Shown piece after piece: positions 39,948-48,208 of a stretch of DNA of 48,208 nt. How positions within the stretch are numbered: the stretch's first letter is position 1; the number at the start of each line of letters is the position of its first letter. Source of the stretch: CAZJJK01 sp964546285 (GTDB taxonomy: Bacteria; Spirochaetota; Spirochaetia; Treponematales; Breznakiellaceae); contig CAZJJK010000008.1 of the NCBI GenBank assembly GCA_964546285.1, forward strand, positions 1 through 48,208, in the 5' to 3' direction. The position numbers and the translations under genes are program-made. The notes under the pieces are model-generated. The model worked only from the letters and a program-made list of their open reading frames with translations, did not search any database and was not told the origin of the DNA.

Positions 39948-40543
39948 AGCGAAACTCCCGGCTCGGCAGCCTTCCCAAAACCGTATAAACGACGCTCCAT
40001 AATCAGGCGAGCGACTTCAGGCGGAACCATAGGCCGCCAAGTCTCGTCTTTCGCGATACGGAGACGCAAATCGCTTGATGATATAAGAAGCGGCGGGTTT
40101 GCGATTAGCCGATAAGACAGCGCGGCGTCTGGCGAGGCTCTTTCGACCTCGCGCTTTGCCACAAGGATTTGCGTATGGTCAAGAATATAATCCGCCCTAT
40201 GCCAACGCGAAAAAGAGGAAAGGAGATCATCCCCTATCACCAAACCAATTCTCCCATCTATATGATAACGTCTTTCCAAATCCGCTATGGTATCCGCCGT
40301 ATAGGAAAGCCCGCCGCGGCGGATTTCGCAATCATCAACGGCTAAACGTTCTTTGGCGCCGATAGCGGCTTTAATAAGATCTAAACGATCAGAAGCGGAA
40401 GCCCCAGGGGCAGAACCCTTAAACGGCGATAAAGCGGCCGGTATCAACAACACCAGATCATAATCCTTAGCGACAGTTTCCGCCAAGGCTAGATGGCCGT
40501 TATGGACTGGGTCAAAACTACCGCCCAGCATCGCCAGCCTCAT
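39944..40543 (-). CDS. nadD: Nicotinate-nucleotide adenylyltransferase NadD
   Basis: The 199-residue protein has the nucleotidyltransferase site LGGSFDPVHNGHLALAE and the ISSSDLRLRIA signature. It makes deamido-NAD from nicotinate mononucleotide and ATP. Start is 2 bases after the obg stop, so it is co-transcribed. Confidence 0.94.
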   Translation of the reverse strand: MRLAMLGGSFDPVHNGHLALAETVAKDYDLVLLIPAALSPFKGSAPGASASDRLDLIKAAIGAKERLAVDDCEIRRGGLSYTADTIADLERRYHIDGRIGLVIGDDLLSSFSRWHRADYILDHTQILVAKREVERASPDAALSYRLIANPPLLISSSDLRLRIAKDETWRPMVPPEVARLIMERRLYGFGKAAEPGVSL

Positions 40544-40545
40544 AA

Positions 40546-41544
40546 TTATCCCTTTCCCTCGGTGCGGTTAACAAAAGCCGCGAAAGCTCGCTTGAGCTCG
40601 TCTAAACCAGCTCCAGAATAGACCGATATGCCAAAGCAAGTCTCTGTCCGCTCTGTCTCCTTTAAGCGCTTAAAGCGTTCTTCGGCGCCCTCAAGATCCA
40701 GCTTTGTTCCAACCAAAACGCGCGGTTTAGCGGCTAAGTCCGGCGAAAAAGCCTCAAGTTCTTGGAGCAATAAAGGAAGGGCGTTGAAGCAACTATCATC
40801 GCCAAGGTCAAGCAAAAAAGCCAGGCCAGAAGACCGTGACACATGCTTTAGGAAGCGGTGCCCTAACCCGGCCCCCGAAGCGGCGCCCTCGATTAAGCCG
40901 GGGATATCGGCCAAGATAATATCTCTCTCGCCCATAGTAAGTACGCCAAGATTGGGAATTTTAGTAGTAAAGGGGTAAGGAGCTATTTTGGGACGGGCGT
41001 TAGTGAACGCTTGAAGTAGCGAGGACTTGCCGGCATTGGGGAAGCCGACAAAACCGATATCGGCCATTATGCGGAGCTCTACGCGAAGACGACGGCTCTC
41101 GCCGCTCTGGCCGGGCAAAGCTCTCCTTGGCGCTTGAGTGATGGATGATTTGAAATGAACATTTCCCCAGCCGCCATTTCCTCCTTTTAGAAATAAAAAA
41201 CGGCCGCTATCGTCATCAAAGTCTTTTAAAATTTCTCCGGAATCAACGTCTTTAAGCAGAGTACCAGGCGGCACCGGGATAATAATATCCTCGCCATCGC
41301 GACCGTGACGTTGAGAGCCCTCGCCGTCACGTCCATTTTCCGCCTTAAAACTTTGTTTATATCGAAGATGTGCCAGCGTCCTTAAATTAGAGCGAACCTC
41401 AAATAAGACATCCCCGCCACGTCCGCCATCACCGCCGGAAGGCCCCCCCATGGGAGCGTATTTCTCCCGTCGGAAAGCGACGCAACCATTGCCGCCGCGA
41501 CCGGAAGCAACCTCAATTAAGGCTTCATCCGCGAATTTAATCAT
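40546..41544 (-). CDS. obg: GTPase Obg (short form without C-terminal OCT domain)
   Basis: The 332-residue protein has the glycine-rich Obg N-terminal domain (ASGRGGNGCVAFRREKYAPMGGPSGGDGG, GDGGRGGDVLFEV) and the G domain: GFPNAGKSSLLQAF, DIPGLIEGA, and GTKLDLEGAEERF as the NKxD-type motif. The C-terminal OCT domain found in Bacillus Obg is absent, as in many bacteria. It acts in large-subunit assembly and stress response. It lies 91 bases downstream of rpmA. Confidence 0.94.
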   Translation of the reverse strand: MIKFADEALIEVASGRGGNGCVAFRREKYAPMGGPSGGDGGRGGDVLFEVRSNLRTLAHLRYKQSFKAENGRDGEGSQRHGRDGEDIIIPVPPGTLLKDVDSGEILKDFDDDSGRFLFLKGGNGGWGNVHFKSSITQAPRRALPGQSGESRRLRVELRIMADIGFVGFPNAGKSSLLQAFTNARPKIAPYPFTTKIPNLGVLTMGERDIILADIPGLIEGAASGAGLGHRFLKHVSRSSGLAFLLDLGDDSCFNALPLLLQELEAFSPDLAAKPRVLVGTKLDLEGAEERFKRLKETERTETCFGISVYSGAGLDELKRAFAAFVNRTEGKG

Positions 41545-41635
41545 ATCAATTATCAGAAAACACAGACAGACTTCGCGTCAGCGCATCCGTACCGAGTTTT
41601 AGCGTCCAAGAGCCAAACCCGAAGGAAGGAATCAC

Positions 41636-41899
41636 CTAGCTCGTCGTTTTTGCCGGAACGACTCCAGCCAGTTTTCGTCCGCGTCGTTGCGTAAAGTTCA
41701 CCGTTCCGTTAACCAAAGCGAATAAGGTATAATCGCGGCCGCAACCGACGTTGACGCCGGGGTGTATCGTGGTGCCGCGCTGGCGAACGATAATAGTGCC
41801 GGCGTTGACTATAGAACCGGCTGAAGACTTAACGCCTAAATATTTGGGATTGGAATCGCGGCCATTTTTGGCGCCGCTACCGCCCTTTTTGCGAGCCAT
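41636..41899 (-). CDS. rpmA: Ribosomal protein bL27
   Basis: The 87-residue protein begins MARKKGGSGAKNGRDSNPKYLG and ends TQRRGRKLAGVVPAK, standard L27. It lacks the N-terminal extension that is cut by Prp in Firmicutes. GGAGGA precedes the ATG. The start overlaps the prp stop by 23 bases. Confidence 0.96.
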   Translation of the reverse strand: MARKKGGSGAKNGRDSNPKYLGVKSSAGSIVNAGTIIVRQRGTTIHPGVNVGCGRDYTLFALVNGTVNFTQRRGRKLAGVVPAKTTS

Positions 41900-42239
41900 G
41901 CTGTATCCTCCGTTCGCTCTCGATGCGTACCATGCAATTACGCGGATAATCCGCGGCGACCGACCGCAGCCCTTCTAAAAGAAAGGCCGTTACAGCCGAC
42001 AGGAAGGCCTCGCCCTCAGGCGCGGCCGCCGCTTCAAGTTCCAGGGAGCCGCGCCGCTCCGCCTTACCCGATAATTCTATGCCGACAGCGGCATCCAAGG
42101 TCCGCGCCGCCGTCCTTACCAAAATGGAAACAGCCGCGCAAACCGGATCACCAACTAGGCGGCCGACATCGGCGTGACCCTTAACTCGGCATGACCGCAG
42201 TCGACCATACTCGTCCAAGGCTACGTCGACGACAATCAA
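41877..42239 (-). CDS. prp: Ribosomal-processing cysteine protease Prp
   Basis: The 120-residue protein has the Prp catalytic signature with His22 (VKGHADVG) and Cys34 (DPVCAAVSILV). In Firmicutes Prp cuts the N-terminal extension from L27. Here L27 has no extension, so another substrate or a regulatory role must be considered. The gene lies between rplU and rpmA, as usual, 3 bases after rplU. Confidence 0.85.
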   Translation of the reverse strand: MIVVDVALDEYGRLRSCRVKGHADVGRLVGDPVCAAVSILVRTAARTLDAAVGIELSGKAERRGSLELEAAAAPEGEAFLSAVTAFLLEGLRSVAADYPRNCMVRIESERRIQHGSQKGR

Positions 42240-42242
42240 TGC

Positions 42243-42554
42243 TTAAACCCCGACGATATCCTGTACCTTAATGACCGAATATTGCTGCCGGTGACCGCGT
42301 TTACGGCGATAGTCTTTTTTTGGCTTGTACTTAAAAACAATAATCTTATCGCCTTTACCATGGCTTTCCACCACGGCCTTAACCTTGACACCGCTTACAT
42401 AGGGAGCCCCGATCGTAAGCGTTTCACCGGAAACCATTAGTACCGTATCGATATCCACCGCGGTACCCAAGTCGGCGTCAATTTTATCCACAGTCAGCGT
42501 GGCGCCTTTCTCGGCCTTGTATTGTTTGCCTTTGTATTCCATCAATGCGTACAT
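42243..42554 (-). CDS. rplU: Ribosomal protein bL21
   Basis: The 103-residue protein begins MYALMEYKGKQYKAEKGATLTVDKI and ends YRRKRGHRQQYSVIKV, standard L21. AGAGGA lies before the ATG. The promoter is at 42597-42626. It starts the rplU-prp-rpmA operon. Confidence 0.96.
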   Translation of the reverse strand: MYALMEYKGKQYKAEKGATLTVDKIDADLGTAVDIDTVLMVSGETLTIGAPYVSGVKVKAVVESHGKGDKIIVFKYKPKKDYRRKRGHRQQYSVIKVQDIVGV

Positions 42555-42596
42555 GTACGAAAATCCTCTATACTAAAGAAAAATGGGACTTCGGCC

Positions 42597-42626
42597 TTTA
42601 TACACTAAGGACGAGCCAAGGGTCAA
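42597..42626 (-). promoter_or_regulatory. Promoter of the rplU operon
   Basis: On the minus strand TTGACC, 18 bases, TATAAA, followed by a leader of about 36 bases with a Shine-Dalgarno. This is a normal leadered gene, in contrast to lepA. Confidence 0.7.
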
Positions 42627-42695
42627 GCCCGATTAAGGCGCTTAGCCAAGAACCCCGCTTATTCATTATGCCGCAAAACGCCCTTATACCAAAAA

Positions 42696-44507
42696 TCACA
42701 TAGTCTCCAAAAACGGGACGCAGGCCAAGTGCATGGTCGCGCGAAGAGCCGATAAAGCGGCCTCCGATAAGGCCAAACGGGTAGCGGCGACATCGGGATT
42801 TTCCGCATTAAGAATAGGACAATCGTGATAGAAGCGGCTAAAAGCCTTAGACAAACTGTACAAATAAGAAGCCATGATAGAGGGGTCCAACTTCCGGGCG
42901 GCTTCAGAAAGAGCCTCCGGATAAGAGGCGACGGTTTTTACGAGTTCCCACTCGGCGTCGCTGTCCAAAAGGGCTGGATTGACGGCCCCCTTTTCGGCGG
43001 CGCTGCCCGCTTTTTTACGCAGCATGGAGCTGATCCTAGCGCCCATATACTGAAGATAGGGGCCGGTGTCTCCATTGAAAGACAAGGAGTCCTTAGGGTT
43101 GAAAAGCATATCCTTTACGGGTGAAGTCCGAAGCAAGAAATAATGCAAGGCGCCGATCGCCACCTTTTCAGCCACGCCGGCGGCATCGCCAACCAGCTCC
43201 GTTCGTTCTTTAGCGTCTATCTCCCCAAGAGCGAGCTCTTTTAATTCATCTATCAGGTCATCGGCATCAACCACCGTGCCCTCGCGGCTCTTCATCTTAC
43301 CCTCGGGGAGATAAACCATCCCATACGAAAGATGATGAAGGGCCGACGCCCATGAAAAACCAAGTTTCTCCAACAGCTTAAACAAGACCCTAAAGTGATA
43401 CTGTTGTTCTGAACCGACAACAAAAACCAGCCGATCAAAGGGCCAGTCATCGTATCGATATAAAGCGGTTCCTATATCCTGGGTTATATAAAGAGCGGTT
43501 CCATCTTTACGCAAAAGCACTTTACGATCCAAACCGTCGGCCGTTAGATCGGCCCAGACCGATCCATCCTCCTCCCGCTCAAAAACGCCCCGCTCCAAAC
43601 CCTTGAGTATTTCTTCCTTGCCTCGGAGATAGGTATCGCTCTCATGATAATATTTATCGAAAGAAACGCCGGTCCGTTTGTAAGTCGCCTTTATACCGTC
43701 CACCGCCCAGGCGTTCAACCGCTTCCACAAAGCCAACGTTTCAGGATCGCCACCTTCCCAGCGCCGTAAAAGCGCTTGAGCTTCCGCCTCCGCCGCCGGG
43801 TCCTCTTTTGACCAAGCATGGAAACGTACATACCAATCACCGACAAAATGATCGCTTTTCACAGCTTCGCTTTCAGGGGTACGCCCCTCGCCGAAACGGC
43901 TATAGGCCAACATCGATTTGCATATATGAACGCCGCGATCATTAATGATACAGACCTTACGGATTTCCGCGCCGCAGGCGTCAAGGATGCGGGACAAGCT
44001 TTCTCCCAAAACATCATTGCGCAAATGTCCCAAATGAAGCGGCTTGTTGGTGTTTGGGCTGGAAAATTCCACCATTATACGCTGGCCGGACAGCTCCCGC
44101 AGCCTGCCAAAATCGGGATCATTGGCGACGGCTAAAACAGCGTCGCTGACGGCGCGCTTCGACAAAAATATATTGACATAGGGCCCTTGCGCCGTCGCGG
44201 AACCGAGTTCCTCGGCGCGCGGGTTTTGGGATAAGGCGGCGGCCACCGACTGGGCGATAAGCGCCGGAGACCGGCGCAAGCTCTTGCCATAGGAAAACAT
44301 CGGAAAACCGATATCGCCCAGCTCCCGCGAGGGCGGCGTTTCAGCCACCAGGCCGCTTAGAAACTCGTCAGCTTGATGGGAGCTTTTTTGAGCGGCTTCG
44401 CCCTTTCTAGCGCCGTCCGCCGCGCCAGCGCTCGCCCCGGCCACCCCCGCCAAATCCGACAAAACGGCGGCGATCAGCTCCCGCCATTGTTCTTTGATAA
44501 GCCGCAT
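42696..44507 (-). CDS. argS: Arginyl-tRNA synthetase
   Basis: The 603-residue protein has the HIGH motif in NKPLHLGHLRNDVLGESL, KMSKS-like GKMKSREGTVVDADD, VGSEQQYHFRVLFKLLEKLG and the C-terminal anticodon-binding DALR domain (ASYLYSLSKAFSRFYHDCPIL). It charges tRNA-Arg. A GGGAG precedes the ATG. Confidence 0.95.
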   Translation of the reverse strand: MRLIKEQWRELIAAVLSDLAGVAGASAGAADGARKGEAAQKSSHQADEFLSGLVAETPPSRELGDIGFPMFSYGKSLRRSPALIAQSVAAALSQNPRAEELGSATAQGPYVNIFLSKRAVSDAVLAVANDPDFGRLRELSGQRIMVEFSSPNTNKPLHLGHLRNDVLGESLSRILDACGAEIRKVCIINDRGVHICKSMLAYSRFGEGRTPESEAVKSDHFVGDWYVRFHAWSKEDPAAEAEAQALLRRWEGGDPETLALWKRLNAWAVDGIKATYKRTGVSFDKYYHESDTYLRGKEEILKGLERGVFEREEDGSVWADLTADGLDRKVLLRKDGTALYITQDIGTALYRYDDWPFDRLVFVVGSEQQYHFRVLFKLLEKLGFSWASALHHLSYGMVYLPEGKMKSREGTVVDADDLIDELKELALGEIDAKERTELVGDAAGVAEKVAIGALHYFLLRTSPVKDMLFNPKDSLSFNGDTGPYLQYMGARISSMLRKKAGSAAEKGAVNPALLDSDAEWELVKTVASYPEALSEAARKLDPSIMASYLYSLSKAFSRFYHDCPILNAENPDVAATRLALSEAALSALRATMHLACVPFLETM

Positions 44508-44544
44508 ATAAACTCCCTATAACGAAACGTCCAAAATCGACGCT

Positions 44545-45297
44545 TTATTTTTTCCGACTAACGGCGGCGCGGAAAGGTCCGGCCACCGCGAGCATTCTGG
44601 TATAAGAGTCGGCCCCTTCACGACGAAAAGAGCCAAGACGCGGGTCGTCGTGAGTGCAGACCGGACAGTACGCCAAGTCACCGACACCCGCTTGCTCCAG
44701 CAAGCTAGCGTTGGCGGCTTGAAGGTTTATATAGCACTTACCCGAACGCCGCTCCAAAGCCGGCCCAAGCGGCCCCATTCCGCCAAATTCCTTTTCAAAA
44801 GCGGCGGCCCTTGCCTGATCCACCGCGTAGCAACAGGGCCCAATACAAGGCCCAAAGACAGCCGCGACTTGACTAGGCCGAGTGCCCCACCGTTTGCTCA
44901 TCATTTCCAGCGCGTTCAGGCAGATGCCCGTTCCCCGCCAGCCGGAATGGAGAACGGCAAGAAGAGCGTTCTCCCGATCATAAAGCGCGATAGGCAGACA
45001 ATCCGCCACGGTGACGCCTAAAAATAAAATAGGATCAGCGCTAACGAGACCATCAATACCATCAAGGTCTTCACCCTCGCCAACCAAAGCGACTTTACGC
45101 GTATGCCGCTGTTTAGGCGAAAAAAAAGAGGAAAGAGGCACGCCGATCCTAGACAAAAACGCTTTACGCCGGAACGGTTCACCCATATCGCCCGAGCTTC
45201 GGACCGATAAGACAAGCGCTATTGGCACGGTTTCCCCAGGAAAGTTCAGAACGGCGGCTTGCCCGTTAAAACCAAGGTCTATTTGCTGAACGCGCAT
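44545..45297 (-). CDS. pgeF: Purine nucleoside phosphorylase / laccase-domain protein (YfiH/PgeF family)
   Basis: The 250-residue protein has the family residues in TVADCLPIALYDR, AVLHSGWRGTG and FGPCIGPCCYAV. The family has reported adenosine and purine nucleosidase activity with zinc or copper bound by conserved His and Cys. The upstream DUF5312-like gene ends 9 bases before it, and argS follows, so one operon is likely. Its exact substrate is uncertain. Confidence 0.85.
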   Translation of the reverse strand: MRVQQIDLGFNGQAAVLNFPGETVPIALVLSVRSSGDMGEPFRRKAFLSRIGVPLSSFFSPKQRHTRKVALVGEGEDLDGIDGLVSADPILFLGVTVADCLPIALYDRENALLAVLHSGWRGTGICLNALEMMSKRWGTRPSQVAAVFGPCIGPCCYAVDQARAAAFEKEFGGMGPLGPALERRSGKCYINLQAANASLLEQAGVGDLAYCPVCTHDDPRLGSFRREGADSYTRMLAVAGPFRAAVSRKK

Positions 45298-45306
45298 TCT
45301 GCCATA

Positions 45307-47022
45307 CTACTTCCACACAACTTCCATCGCCTTTATTTCGCTCAAGAGTTGTACCGCTTTGTCGATTTTTTGTGAAGTGTTACGCAGACTTGTCATAAAA
45401 ACGCCGCTCCGGCCGGAAAGCGAGCCCAAGTTTGATAAGGAATCATAGCGGCCGCCAGCCTCCCCGTTAAGAATGCCGTCTAAAACCCTATTCAAGGTAT
45501 TTAGACCGCGCTCAGCCTGATCAATCAGGGCTAAAGCATCGCCATCCGCTTCCTGGATTAGATTTTGTATCTTCCGCCGTTTTAGCGAAAGAGCGATTAC
45601 CTCATTACGAATAGCGTCAAAGCGTTTACCTAAATCCCCGGAAGGGGAAAGACGCCGGTCAAAAGCGCTGACGGAATCGCCTAGCTTAAGGATTTCATTA
45701 TATGCGTCGGTAAATTCGATTTTATTCTCTTTCTTATAAAACTCGCCGTCGATCAGTATGGATTTCAAGGTCTTGTTGATATCTTCAACAAACACGGTTT
45801 TATAAAAAGAGGCGAGAAAGGAAAGACAGAAGGACCAGCGCACCGGGATAGCGTCCATGGAAGACGACGCGCTAGGCGACACAGCGAAACTGAGAGCCTC
45901 AATCGGTTTGCCTTTGAGAAAGAGGGATAGCGAATCCTTAAGTTGCTCTCTGCGCTTATCCCGTACAAAAGCCGTCTGGCGCTCTTCTATCCGGCGTTTC
46001 CAATAATCCCGTAGAACGGCAAACCAGTCCTCGCCGCCGGGAATGGCTTTTGGCAGAAAATCCAAATTCCGAGTAGCGCACCGGACTAGATCAGTCAAGG
46101 GTACTGAACGGTTGAATTCGCGTATCCTTGTTAACGCGTCTTCCGCCTTAGACATAAGCCCCTCAGTCTCGGCGATAAGGTCAAAGCCTTCAAGTTCCGT
46201 TTTTTCTTGAAGCTTGAAAAGGAACAAAGTCTCAAGCAAGGGCAGAGATGGGGGAGTATCCAAGGAAAACAGTATATTGGCCAAGCTGGCTAATTGTTCC
46301 TGCAACAAGAAAATAGGGCAGATATAATCCTTGTCCTCCGCGTTTAGGGAAAACGAGGATAGAGCGCGATCAAACAAGAAGCAGGCTAATTCCTTAAGGC
46401 AGAATAGAGCGCGCACATTGCGGTACATATTTGTCCGCTGTTCTTCAGTAATGGTTTTTAGAATTTCGTCCAAGGCCTTCATCGTGGCCTGACGGACCTC
46501 CGCTTCGGACGCCTTAGGATGGGCGGCCGCGTAAACGTAAGGATCGCACTCCAAGGCTAAACGCGTATGGATAAAATCCATTTCCAATGAAGCCAAGAAA
46601 GCGAAAAACGCCGCCCGGTCACGTACGATGCTACCATCAAGGACCTCATAAAAAAAACGGGCGCTTTCTTTGAGCGAACGCAATTCATCGCGAAATCCGG
46701 ATAAAAGGTAATTCCGACGACGCTCATACAAACCGGGGGCGCGGCTTTCAATCATGATGCCAATCTTAGAAGCCAGCCTATCCTCATAGAGTTTAATAGG
46801 CGTTTTTCCCCGAAAGGCGCTGAGTATCCGGAGCCATAAACGTAAAAACCAGGATTCCTCATTAAAACGGCGCTCCAATTCGACACTGACAGGGAGGTCT
46901 TCCGCTTGAAACAATGGAGCCGAGGAAACGGTAACCCGCGCTTCTATGCGCCGCAATAGGTCTTTTCGCTCTTCGGCGCTTAATTCTGAAACCAAGCGAT
47001 CGAAGGTTCCGGATTCTTCCAT
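45307..47022 (-). CDS. Conserved spirochaete protein (DUF5312-like)
   Basis: The 571-residue protein is helical with no signal peptide or membrane segment. Its motifs include FLRLWLRILSAFRGKTPIKLYED, and the C-terminal part is a run of predicted coiled helices ending RNTSQKIDKAVQLLSEIKAMEVVWK. I think it belongs to DUF5312, a spirochaete family of unknown function, but this is from memory. Start 47022 is chosen because a consensus promoter ends 6 bases upstream; the frame opens 14 codons further only inside that promoter. Confidence 0.65.
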   Translation of the reverse strand: MEESGTFDRLVSELSAEERKDLLRRIEARVTVSSAPLFQAEDLPVSVELERRFNEESWFLRLWLRILSAFRGKTPIKLYEDRLASKIGIMIESRAPGLYERRRNYLLSGFRDELRSLKESARFFYEVLDGSIVRDRAAFFAFLASLEMDFIHTRLALECDPYVYAAAHPKASEAEVRQATMKALDEILKTITEEQRTNMYRNVRALFCLKELACFLFDRALSSFSLNAEDKDYICPIFLLQEQLASLANILFSLDTPPSLPLLETLFLFKLQEKTELEGFDLIAETEGLMSKAEDALTRIREFNRSVPLTDLVRCATRNLDFLPKAIPGGEDWFAVLRDYWKRRIEERQTAFVRDKRREQLKDSLSLFLKGKPIEALSFAVSPSASSSMDAIPVRWSFCLSFLASFYKTVFVEDINKTLKSILIDGEFYKKENKIEFTDAYNEILKLGDSVSAFDRRLSPSGDLGKRFDAIRNEVIALSLKRRKIQNLIQEADGDALALIDQAERGLNTLNRVLDGILNGEAGGRYDSLSNLGSLSGRSGVFMTSLRNTSQKIDKAVQLLSEIKAMEVVWK

Positions 47023-47028
47023 AGCTCT

Positions 47029-47058
47029 ACTATAAGGGCGGCTTGGCGCGACGGTCAA
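47029..47058 (-). promoter_or_regulatory. Promoter of the DUF5312-like gene, leaderless
   Basis: On the minus strand TTGACC, 18 bases, TATAGT, then 6 bases and the ATG at 47022. The transcript should start at the ATG or one base before it. No Shine-Dalgarno is present. Confidence 0.65.
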
Positions 47059-47091
47059 CGTCACACCTGGCGCTTTTTCCTTTGGCTGGAA

Positions 47092-48057
47092 TTACGAACC
47101 GGAAAAGATTAAGGCAAGAAGCAAGCCCGTTGTAAAAGCGGGTTCAGGCTTATTATCCGTAAGCGGGTCGACACAGTGGTCCGCGTACCACCCAACGCGG
47201 ACGCGCCCGGAAGCACCGTTCGCGTCCAAGCCTAGCTGGATACGATAATCGATATACCAGCCCGGCCGCAATAACACCGCCGTTCCTCCGCTTACAGCTA
47301 AAGCTGATATGCGCCCTTCAACGCTGAAATGCCATTTTTCGTCTAAAATTAACGGATATATCAGTGCTTCCGCGGAAAAACGGGTTTCATAGGGTTCGGG
47401 AGTCAATTCCTGAAAAACGCGGCCAAGAAAAAGTTCTCCACTAAGCCGTGCCTTGCCACTGGCCGACAAACGTTCATTTAGCTTCAACGTAGGCAGAGCA
47501 TGGAATAAATTTAGTCCGATGGCGTCATGAACCGCCGTCCGGCCATAAAAACCTTCCATATCATGCTTACAGTCATGCCTAAAGAATAGACTCGCGGACG
47601 CTGACGGCCAAGTCTGAATACCGCTCAAACCGCGAAATAGAGCGGCGACATTAAAGTCAGCATGTAGCTCAATATCGCTTAATAGCGCGCGCGCCCACAA
47701 CCACCACTCGCTTATAGGATTGACCTTAAAAAAATAATTCTGTACAAACGCCGCGCCAAGCTTGAAGACATCGGACGAATAAAAACCCAAATCCACAGCC
47801 GTTCGGAGTTCATGGCCGAACCAGGGCGAATCCCGCTGATTGATTATATGGGCGGCCGCGACCCAAGCATTGAAACCCAAGAGTCCACCAGCCATAGTGT
47901 CGCGGCCAGCCTCTGGAAAACTTGGTTCCAGCCGAAAGAAGGGATGCGCCGATGGTTCGGCGTCAACGGAGACGGCTGAGACAAAGACGACAAGAAAGAT
48001 CCATATCAGCGATAAAACCGGAAAGAACCGACGCTGAAAGATTCGTACGCTTTTCAT
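47092..48057 (-). CDS. Exported protein, probable outer-membrane beta-barrel
   Basis: The 321-residue protein begins with a signal peptide (FPVLSLIWIFLVVFVSAVSVDA). The rest shows many amphipathic strands with alternating aromatic residues, such as LFFRHDCKHDMEGFYGR, WHFSVEGRISALAVSGG and VRVGWYADHCVD, and ends with a hydrophobic LLLALIFSGS close to the C-terminus. That pattern suggests a beta-barrel outer-membrane protein, but the last residue is not the usual Phe, so this is uncertain. No family is recognised. The start lies 19 bases from the leader repeat. Confidence 0.55.
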   Translation of the reverse strand: MKSVRIFQRRFFPVLSLIWIFLVVFVSAVSVDAEPSAHPFFRLEPSFPEAGRDTMAGGLLGFNAWVAAAHIINQRDSPWFGHELRTAVDLGFYSSDVFKLGAAFVQNYFFKVNPISEWWLWARALLSDIELHADFNVAALFRGLSGIQTWPSASASLFFRHDCKHDMEGFYGRTAVHDAIGLNLFHALPTLKLNERLSASGKARLSGELFLGRVFQELTPEPYETRFSAEALIYPLILDEKWHFSVEGRISALAVSGGTAVLLRPGWYIDYRIQLGLDANGASGRVRVGWYADHCVDPLTDNKPEPAFTTGLLLALIFSGS

Positions 48058-48076
48058 AGCAACTTAAACATAACTT

Positions 48077-48195
48077 ACTGCTGCCAATTCTGTTGAAGAT
48101 ATTTTTTAGAAACTTTTCCCAAAACCCAAGCAGGACGCTTCTTTCCCCAGTACCGGTATATGACCCTACTTCATATCCAACGGAGGTTTACCATG
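48077..48195 (+). repeat. Dispersed leader repeat, copy 2
   Basis: This is the second copy of the 180-299 repeat, in the same orientation, with the most conserved part from the TATATGACCC segment to the ATG. The ribosome binding site is CGGAGG. Differences are concentrated in the middle 50 bases, so the start and the end of the repeat are under the strongest constraint or were copied most recently. Confidence 0.65.
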
Positions 48196-48208
48196 GCCCA
48201 ACCCGCCT
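48193..48208 (+). CDS. Start of a gene that leaves the window
   Basis: ATG 48193 with CGGAGG seven bases upstream begins MAQPA before the edge. The first codons resemble the remnant at 297 (MTQTS). Its product cannot be told from five codons. Confidence 0.45.

Overview
The window looks like a piece of a Treponema-type spirochaete chromosome (inference from gene content and order, not from a database search). It has intermediate base composition and densely packed, mostly minus-strand housekeeping genes. Typical blocks are spoVG / tRNA-Gln / rplY, obg / nadD / LCP / rsfS and rplU / prp / rpmA, plus a large chemotaxis operon, a CheX-like protein, a DUF115 motility-accessory protein and several spirochaete-type conserved hypotheticals. 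One run of exactly 100 N (8760-8859) is a scaffold gap inside a gene.

Layout. 1-360: end of an unidentified gene, a perfect 23-bp inverted repeat, and a roughly 120-bp leader repeat that recurs at the right edge (48077-48195). 363-2432 (minus): a LiaF-type protein, a DUF2141 protein and a membrane-anchored hypothetical. 2514-9602 (plus): a stand-alone class III nucleotidyl cyclase followed by a complete type III-A CRISPR effector operon, cas6-cas10-csm2-csm3-csm4-csm5. No CRISPR array, no cas1/cas2 and no CARF effector is visible in the window. 9939-12010 (plus): a Kef-type cation/proton antiporter and an EIIA-domain protein. 12109-12367 (minus): tRNA-Pro and tRNA-Asp with promoter and hairpin terminators. 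12552-15758 (plus): a PpiD-like foldase and a DUF115 protein, convergent with lepA. 17664-28123 (minus): a chemotaxis and two-component operon (STAS, CheA, CheR, CheB, CheY, CheW, two hybrid kinases, one response regulator). 28204-33534 (minus): ftsH, a secreted acidic-repeat protein and a lipoprotein serine protease. 33751-37295 (minus): ispE, spoVG, tRNA-Gln, rplY, tilS. 37400-38292 (plus): a CheX-like protein and an extremely acidic small protein. 38399-48057 (minus): housekeeping genes for ribosome function, NAD, ArgRS and a purine-nucleosidase-type enzyme, plus two hypotheticals.

The most remarkable point is the Csm complex. By reading against known family motifs, Cas10 has lost the HD-motif histidine (Gly-Asp instead of His-Asp) and its Palm GGDD motif reads Tyr-Gly-Gln-Gly. 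Csm3 has Glu where the RNA-cleaving Asp normally sits. The scaffold parts (zinc ribbon, RAMP glycine loops, Csm2, Csm4, Csm5, Cas6) are preserved as full-length open genes. Directly upstream, in the same direction, lies a class III cyclase with an almost complete active site. A binding-only Csm complex paired with an external cyclase is a hypothesis, but every part of it can be checked.

A second pattern concerns promoters. Strong sigma70-like promoters at lepA, the CheX-like gene and the DUF5312-like gene have their -10 box only 6-7 bases before the start codon, so these mRNAs would be leaderless or nearly so. Ribosomal protein genes nearby have normal Shine-Dalgarno leaders.
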